Part shown: positions 56,841 to 64,000 of the stretch, piece after piece | Numbering within the stretch: the first letter of the stretch is position 1 | Layout of the letters: every line of letters starts with the position of its first letter | Notes under the pieces: generated by a model | The model's database searches: none | The model's input: only the letters and a program-made list of their open reading frames with translations | What the model was told of the DNA's origin: nothing | Assembly (NCBI GenBank): GCA_029721515.1 | Contig: CM056559.1 | Location: 1,923,001 to 1,987,000 of the forward strand | Direction of reading: 5' to 3' | DNA: 64,000 bases | Source of the DNA: Synanceia verrucosa | Taxonomy: Eukaryota > Chordata > Actinopteri > Perciformes > Synanceiidae | Made by a program: the position numbers and the translations under genes

Positions 56841-58803
56841 TACCACTGATGCAGTTGCAGTTTGTGCTGTTTACTTTATGACATTTTAATTTGCAAGCAG
56901 ATGAAGGTTTTCTCAGAATAATGTCTGATATTTCCAGATGAATGTTCAGTTTGTATCTTACAGCGTGAAATCCTCTGTGCTGGATTTCATGCCAGCTGTT
57001 TGCTTTTCTTGTCCTGGATTACAGACGTACTGTACTGTAGGGATGAATAAAGAACAGGGTAGTTTGCATGAGATGTGATCACAGCTGAAAGGAAAATAGG
57101 AACAGTGAGATGCACAAAAGCTCTGATTTCAGAATAAAAAATCACAAGACGTTAACAGCGGTGATAATTTATCACCAAAGAGTTTGTCAAACTACAAAAG
57201 CAAAGCATTTTTCTTATATATTCCCACTTTAGTTTATAGTGTGTTTTCATTCTGTTTTAACATCCTACATAAAACTGTTTGTAACGCTGAATGATTTAAA
57301 GCGCTCAGGCTTTACTCAGCTGATATTTTCCCTGTAGTCCAAGATTATTTGTGTTCCTCGGAGTTCGATTTAAACCGTCTTAAATCAGAGCAGTTATTAT
57401 TCCAGCTGTTGGGAAAGGCCAGGCTGGGACTGTCTGTCTCCACTGAAATGTTTTCTCAGCTGCTTTCCACCCGCCTCCCCAGACAAGAAGCAGGACGGAG
57501 CCTGGCTTCCACCGTTCAGGAGGCTTATTAAAGCGCTTTAAAGGATCTTTTCTTTTCTGTCCAGGTCTAAAACAGTCGTGCACTCTCAGGACTGACAGCT
57601 TGTTGGGCAGAGCCACCCCTCCCCACGACAGTTTGACCTTTTTTCCCTTCGTCCTCATTTTGAGCGAGTATATTCATAACACACTGGGATTTTCCTCAGG
57701 AGGGGCAATAATCTCTCAGAAAATGTGTTCGTACTTACCTTGTTATCAGCAGCATGTGTTCACATTGTCATGGTACCAGAATTACACTTTCATTAGCCGC
57801 TCAGTGGAAGAGATATTTTGGATGACTGTAAAATGAAACATCATCCAGTGTCTGTGGGGATGTGATGTTTTTATACAGTCTCTTTGGTTTTACAGTCATT
57901 CAGTGGCACTCACAGTTTTTCACTCAACTTATCACCTTTTAAAAACAGCTACAGGCTCTTATCATCTGAAGTCTATTCCGGCGCTCTAATTGGTCACACA
58001 TATTTTCAGAGTAATTTCTGCAGCTTATTTTATGGGGGAAGTAATTTACACCTGAAGAAATATGTGACCTTCCCTCCAAATGATGCTGTAATGCTTGCAT
58101 CAATATCACATGGCATTTATGTTTGCAGAAAATTGAAAATGTTTGAAAACAATTTCCTGTTGGCTGTTGACAAGAAGACACCTTGGGAACGGCTGTAATC
58201 ATTCCACGAGGAGGATGGCATCATCATCCCAAACCCTGAAGGCTGTCGTCAAGGCAGCAGCATTATAGTGGTGTTTAACACCAGATTCACATCCAGTCGT
58301 GATTTTTAAGTATTCTGCTTACAATATATATGTTGTAGTAACTTGCCAGGTGCACAATTATTTCCAAACCTTGACATAAACGCCACGAAATTATGATCAT
58401 CAAGCTGAAAAAGAGCTGAGAGCTCAGAAGTAAGAGTTCTTATCTAATGCTAGACACACCGATGGACCACTTTTCCACACTCAGCCATCATCTTGCAGGA
58501 GGACAAAATTAATAGTCTAAATTGGTATTTGTTAGCAGCATGCATCAGAGAAACTGTTCACATTTTAACTTAAAGTTCAACAGATGGCTGGTTCTCCAGA
58601 GACTTCTTCCCCAGACAAACTTTGTCAATGACTGAAACGATGCACAAAATAAATTTATGATACAAGCCATGCATTATGTTCATGTTTGAGAATGTTCTGC
58701 AGGGGAGCTAAAATTTGACTTAAAATAAATGTGTACGCTCAAACAGCAGGGGGTGCCACTTTTAATTTTGATCAAGATATGAGAAACAAGGTCATATTTT
58801 CAG
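56841..58803. other. No gene seen
   Basis: About 2 kb of single-copy-looking DNA. GC is higher around 57400-57540. Frames (57380-57658 minus, 57884-58198 plus) have no domain. Confidence 0.5.
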
Positions 58804-59220
58804 TTAACCCTTAAACACCTGAGCCTCACAGTTTCTGTCTGGACTTTTTTTTTTTAACTTGGAAATAACAATATCTTAGTGTAGTAATAGTTAAAAATGG
58901 CAAAAACAGAATTTGATTTTAGTTTCATTGGTGGAAAAAATCAATGCAATTGAGCATGAATAACAGATATTGCAGTATTTAATATTTACAATACAATTCT
59001 GTGGGTCTTTGTCTCGAAATGTGTAAAAATTATCCATAAAATGAAAACTAGATACAGGCATTTTTTTACCACAGGGAACAAAAAAGCTGCTTCATCAGCT
59101 TCCAGGAGAAGAATGAGTGAAACTACCATAATGACACCATGTTGGCTGTAAAGAGCTTTCAGAAACCGTTGGATTTTTTTCCACCATTTTAAGGTTTTAA
59201 AGATTTTTTTTTTCGTTCGT
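58804..59220 (+). repeat. Possible decayed TTAA-type repeat
   Basis: TTAACCCTTAAACACCTGAGCC at 58804 has the TTAACCCTT start of family B but differs beyond it. Long T and A runs follow. The other end could not be identified. Confidence 0.25.
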
Positions 59221-60068
59221 TCTTACTACCACTGAAATAAAACAAAGAGCTGCGGATGTATCTGCAGTGAAAGCATCTGTAGATAAAGAGCTGAATGTCT
59301 GAATTCATATACTCTCTTTAACAAATCCATTGCATTGCAGACTATGCACCATAACCCTCGTCGCTCACCTTTCTCAAGACTTTCACAGCTGTCAATATAC
59401 TGTAGGCGGCCTGAGCACTGCATGCACAAGTACACCAACCCTCTATATTAACCCGATCTGGAATTAAACTGTTTCCAAATCAATGCCTGTGCAGAAAGCT
59501 CATGTGCAGATGACTGTATTTTAACTATTACATTTATTATTACATTTTGAGCATTATTAGCAACCGTCACAATGAGCGCAGAGGTCAGAGACATTTCTAT
59601 GTTTTATTATAGAAAGGAGCAGAGAGAGGTGAACGGTGGAGGATGTAATTTCAGCACAGTTTCAGAGCAACTTAACCTATAATCCAGCGCTCAGGTTTAT
59701 TGCTATGGAGGTCACATGACCCATACACTACCCTGTTATTCTGAGAGCACTGATAATTATTATTTTGTCTCCATTATCAGAACCTGAGTCACTAAAGATT
59801 TTAGACTTATTGGGAAGCACTTCATTATGCTCCTGTTATTTGGCCTTTAGTATTTGCACAGTTCAGACTGCCAGCAAAATGTCCTCAGGTTTTTTTTCCC
59901 CCTGCGACTTTAGAACAGACTGCTGAAGGACAAATGAACGTCTTTCTCATTATTTTATTTGAGGCTAGTTTATTACAAGCTGCGACGGTGACTCTGGTGT
60001 TGTTTTCATCTTGCAATATCCCACTTTGCACTAAACCATTTATATTTGTCTTGGCAAAACATATTTGT
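59221..60068. other. No gene seen
   Basis: Plain DNA without coding signal. Confidence 0.5.
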
Positions 60069-60311
60069 CAAAACAAACAGAATGTGGAGAAAAAGTGGTG
60101 ATTTTGGTGAAAGTGTCCTCTACTCTACCTCTGATAAAACAAGAATGGAACAAGGTAAAAACAAACATTTTTTTCATGATGAAATAGAGAGTCTCTTCTT
60201 TCATTTGAGCTATTCAGTGTTTTCAGAGTCATAGTACAAAATATTCTGTGGGTCTAGAAATATGACTCAAAATGGACAAAAATGCTAGAACAAGGCGCTT
60301 TCTAGAGTTAA
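60069..60311 (+). mobile_element. Family A TTAA MITE, copy 15 (left half missing)
   Basis: Starts at CAAAACAAACAGAATGTGG and is collinear to AATGCTAGAACAAGGCGC. It ends CTTTCTAGAGTTAA with the last 15-20 bases of the terminal repeat deleted but TTAA kept (60308-60311). Confidence 0.85.
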
Positions 60312-61201
60312 AAGTTATTAATATTTACAAGTACAATAGTGGTAAAAGCAGCAGTGGAAGTAGTTGCAATGCTAAAAACAGTATTAGTTTTAACATTAGC
60401 AGTTATTAGAGAGTTATGTTTTATTAAATCATTTTTAATCTTTTATCTGGTGGTCAGAGAGAATCTTTTTCTATTTCGCCGTTACAGTTCTCAGCACAGC
60501 TTGGTCTTCATTAGCTGCAATAATCAGAGTGACTGGAGGACATGGACACTGAGTTACTGCAGGTGTTCACTGCACACTCCACATGTAACAGCTATGCTGT
60601 ATTACCAGCGGTGATTGATCAGATGTGTGCTTCCTCTGTAACAGGGTGGTGTGTACGGTGTGTCATGTGAGCCTCCAGCCAGGACCGAGGAGCTCGCTGT
60701 AACCCAAGCAGCTCTTTGGCCCGAAGGCGCTCGTCTTGGAAATTAGTCAGTGTCTGACAGGTGGGGATGGATGCCTGTGATCCCGGCCAGATCCATGTGC
60801 TTTTTCACCCCCATCTATCATCGCCCACGGCCCCCTTTTGTCTCAAACTCCCTCCTTCACCGTTCCCTTCTGTTATGGACCGTTAATTCTTTGGATGAGT
60901 TGGTCACTGCTGGTTTTTGCTCAGAAAATAATGAACATGAACAGAATGGGCGGATATTGCCCATCCTCATCATTTCCTGTCGATGTGTTCACTCATTAAC
61001 CACATCCTGCTCGAACTACAAGGCTTAAAAAATAAAAGTATTTAACTCTGCAGCTTCTCACACGATGCTATATCTCACCCGTCTTGCTGTGAAGCTGTGT
61101 GGGAGACGGATCGCCAGAATCAGAGAAAGCCAAGTTCGCTCTAAACTCGCCGGTATGATGCAGACAATCTGTTCTGCTTCGTGGTTGTCACTCTCAGCAC
61201 A

Positions 61202-61203
<2 letters not shown>
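60312..61203. other. No gene seen
   Basis: GC-richer part at 60640-60870. Frames here have no domain. Possible conserved non-coding DNA. Confidence 0.45.

Positions 61204-61263
<60 letters not shown>
61204..61263. repeat. (GT)n microsatellite, about 30 units
   Basis: Nearly perfect GT array ending GTGCGCGTGC. Frames through it encode Cys-Val or Thr-His runs and are artefacts. Confidence 0.97.
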
Positions 61264-61851
61264 TGCACTTGTGTGCATGCAACTGTGAATGTGAGTGGGT
61301 GTAAAAGGAAAGTGCAATGTGAGTAATCAGTCAATTTTGCTTTTATTAATGAGATGTGTTTTTAAGTAGCTTAAATGGGTCTGTCATTTTCTGGCGCTCT
61401 GTGCAGTGTTCAGGGTGCCTTTTCTCTCCCACCTATGGCAATATTGCTCTTTTGAGGCTCAGTATGTGGGATGATTGTTTCACACCCTCTATAGGAATTT
61501 TTCCTCTTAACACAGTTGTAAACTACCCGCATCAAGTTTAATAAGAAGAAGAGCCATAACATTAGACAAAAGTTGATATCACTTCAAAACAGTTACTGTC
61601 ACTTTATACCCAAATGTATTCATTGAATACGACAGTTTTAAATATTTAATTCAGATTATGTTCTATAGTTTGTCTTCCAAGACAAAGTAGCTTCATATAA
61701 TATCCCATCCAACATGCATCAAACGATTGAACGCATAAAGGCTTTAAGACAAAAAAAAAAAAGAAGAAGTCATGCATCGGGATATGGCTGCAAAAGCTGA
61801 GCTCAAAATAAATTACTAATGAACTGTGGTACCATTAGACAGCCCGCTTTA
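61264..61851. other. No gene seen
   Basis: Plain DNA with an A run and AAGAAGAAG near 61750. Confidence 0.5.
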
Positions 61852-62193
61852 AGTCATATTTCTAGACCCACAGAATATTTTGTACTATGTCTCTGAAAAC
61901 ACTGAATAGCTCAAATGAAAGAAGAGACTCTCCATTCTTGTTTTATCAGAGGTAGAGTAGAGGACATTTTCACCAAAATCACCACTTTTTCTCCACATTC
62001 TGTTTGTTTTGCTCTCTAATCTCGATCGTCTCCACTTCCTGTTTTGATCTCTGTGGTGTATACTGTCTCTTTATGCTCTGACTACATCTCCCAGAAGCCC
62101 CAACATTACTCACAGGCTGTGTGAGACCACAATCGATGACCTGCTGCTGAAAAAACACCTTATTATTATGTCGATGGCACTCAAAAAGGTTAA
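61852..62193 (-). mobile_element. Family A TTAA MITE, copy 16 (right end missing, small deletion)
   Basis: Starts AGTCATATTTCTAGACCC, lacks about 40 bases between GAGACTCTC and CATTCTTGTTTTATC, then runs to the left end ATGGCACTCAAAAAGGTTAA (TTAA 62190-62193). The ZNF143-like block is intact at 62080-62099. Confidence 0.88.
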
Positions 62194-62523
62194 CTCTCTT
62201 GCAGGAGAAATGAGTCAAAATGTTGTTTTGGAGCACAGAGGCGACAAAAGTAGAGCTGCGTGGTGTTTAAGACATGAGGAGAGTGGAGGCACCTAACCTT
62301 TTGACTTGGAGAAGCCACAGCTTCCTCTCCCTCATTGGTGCAAGGTTCCCCACGTCTTCAATTAATATTAACATGATCAAAAGACAGTGGCTAGCCTCGG
62401 AGCAAACTAATGTGCTCGTTAGCATTGACGGGTGTGCCTGGGAGCATTAATGAAGTCAGCGTACTGTGATCATGTCCAGCTCATGGTGCTTTTGTAAATC
62501 CTGTGAATAATGTTCACTTGGAT

Positions 62524-62528
<5 letters not shown>
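62194..62528. other. No gene seen
   Basis: Short plain interval. Confidence 0.5.

Positions 62529-62557
<29 letters not shown>
62529..62557. repeat. Poly-T tract, 29 bases
   Basis: Uninterrupted T run. It could be the reversed tail of a lost retroposed copy, but no body is visible beside it. Confidence 0.95.
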
Positions 62558-62560
<3 letters not shown>

Positions 62561-64000
62561 TTTTTTTAAATGCAAACAAATAGAACAGCTTTCTTTACAT
62601 GTTGTTCCACTTGTGATGCTGGAAAACACTAAAAAAAAAAAAACAATTTTCCCTGCATATTTAGATATGTTACCCCAGGGATATGTTTAATTTCCATGGA
62701 TGAATTGCCCCTCACATTCTCTCTTCCTAAAACTGACTCGCTGAAGTAAATTAGTTTTCACTCTTTTTCTTCGGGACAAGAGGTCACTCCATTACATTTT
62801 CTATCAACACCATGGATACGCTGCGCTTTATATTCTGCAGCAGAGATTATTTGAATTGATTGACCACTGACATTTTACAGCTGTTCCCTGTGATGCAAAT
62901 TTTAACTGCAGGAGATGGCAAAGGGCGTGATTTTCAAAGTATCTGCACCTGCCTGCAGCCAGTCTGGGATGCAGACCGTGGCTTACCACATGACCATTTG
63001 AAAGATGACATTTTATCAAGGCCATCTTCAGTTGTGAGTATGGGTCAGTGCAGACAGCGTTCAGGTCAATTGTCCCCTGTGTCCACATGTGCTGCAAGGT
63101 GTCTGGACTGCCATACAAATTACACTCTCTCTCTCCTTTTCACCCTGCCACTTCCTGTCTCTCTCTCTCTTTTTTCTGCTCAATGTACACTGAGAAAATG
63201 TAGTCTAAACAAGGAAGATTACATCTAAAAAGCAATATGCACTACCGCAAAGGTGTAAAGCTGATAGGTGCCTTTGTGCTTCTAATTGGAAAAAAAATCT
63301 CCCATTAAAAATCCATATTCTGTGCTCAAGAGTTATCTTTATGATACTGGAAGAAATCGTAAAGAATTCTTAACGACTGTGTGAAGTGGTGATTAACTCG
63401 ACTGGTGTGTGAAAATGGGAAAAAAAAGAAATATATACACGAAGACAAAGAATGCTCTGTGTGCTTCCACAGTCTGTTGCTATGAACCACCCTATGGGGC
63501 CTTGTTAGTCAGTAGCTACACCTAAGTGCAAGCAGCATGCTACCTAATTTGGCAGACAAACAGTAATTAGACGCCTTCCGTTCCTTTTTTTTAAACCAAT
63601 GTTGTTTCAACCGTTCGTGCTCCAGCTCAGAGGAAAGGCAGCGTCAGAACCAAATGATGGATTTCGGTTCCACCTGGCCGACCTTTGGCCGAGGTTATCA
63701 AGCATTTGCAAACGGCGGCGTTGGTCCAGATTGAAATGAGAGAGCGGGATGGAGCTTCCCCAAGCGTCATGACCTTTGCTGGTCACTCCATCAGCTGCTG
63801 CTCACCGTAGACTCATTTATCAGGCGTGGTGAGGAAACTCACAGGTGCTGCCCTGGATGGGGTCTCATGTCATGCCGGGTCATCTCACACGATCTTTACT
63901 GGAGGCAATAAGCGAGTGGGCGGAAACACAGCCTTCATTGGTCAATACTGAGCAGGATAGAGTTCTTCTGCATCAGTGCTAATTTGGTCCATATCTCATA
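62558..64000. other. No supported gene; GC-richer end segment
   Basis: A TCTCTC-rich run is at 63124-63172. From about 63600 to 63960 the sequence is GC-richer and free of repeats I recognise. It could be conserved non-coding DNA or an exon of a gene continuing outside the window. No splice-bounded frame could be defended. Confidence 0.4.

Noticed and set aside
61058..61304. Thr-His or Cys-Val repeat proteins on both strands
   Set aside because: Translations of the GT microsatellite.

Overview
The window looks like gene-poor nuclear DNA of a teleost fish. The evidence is a V-SINE-type tRNA-derived SINE at the left edge, fish-type LINE 3' tails, many non-autonomous DNA transposons (TTAA-flanked, hAT-like, Harbinger-like), long CA and TA microsatellites, and one intact intronless PIM-family kinase gene of the kind expanded in teleosts. 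Base composition is AT-rich almost throughout. There is no operon structure, no bacterial-style gene density, and no CRISPR array or phage gene.

Only one convincing protein-coding gene is present: a PIM-like serine/threonine kinase of 322 residues on the minus strand at 19625-20593, with every catalytic motif intact. It lies between two same-orientation copies of one interspersed repeat (19029-19390 and 21504-21668). A 76-base candidate exon with good splice signals is at 26398-26473. Two broken transposon coding remnants are visible: a LINE reverse-transcriptase C-terminus at 43376-43570 and a possible Harbinger-type Myb-like start at 53800-54055.

The dominant structure is one TTAA-bounded, piggyBac-like MITE family, called family A here. 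Sixteen copies are spread over the window: 7 with the left end on the plus strand and 9 reversed. The full unit is about 448 bases (best copy 42732-43179), with inverted ends TTAACTC-n-TGAGTGCCA. Eight copies keep an identical 20-base block, GACTACATCTCCCAGAAGCC, that closely matches the ZNF143/THAP11 promoter motif. An ETS-like site lies about 40 bases away, and two copies carry a CTCF-like core. The family therefore spreads promoter- or anchor-type sites, which I consider the best lead in the window.

Nested insertions give relative ages. A 592-base hAT-like element with a perfect 8-base target duplication sits in one family-A copy (8639-9246). A Harbinger-like MITE with TTA duplications sits in another (16651-17336). 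A CAGTGG-type element sits in a third (50119-50546). Other elements are a second TTAA family (14230-14584, 41436-41740), a TIR-bounded element packed with a 20-mer-based minisatellite (47191-47820) with a reverse-oriented array 0.9 kb downstream (48734-49343), and a fold-back element with 140-base arms (32477-32933). The remaining intervals show no supported gene. They read as intronic or intergenic DNA, and the host gene, if there is one, cannot be identified from this sequence.
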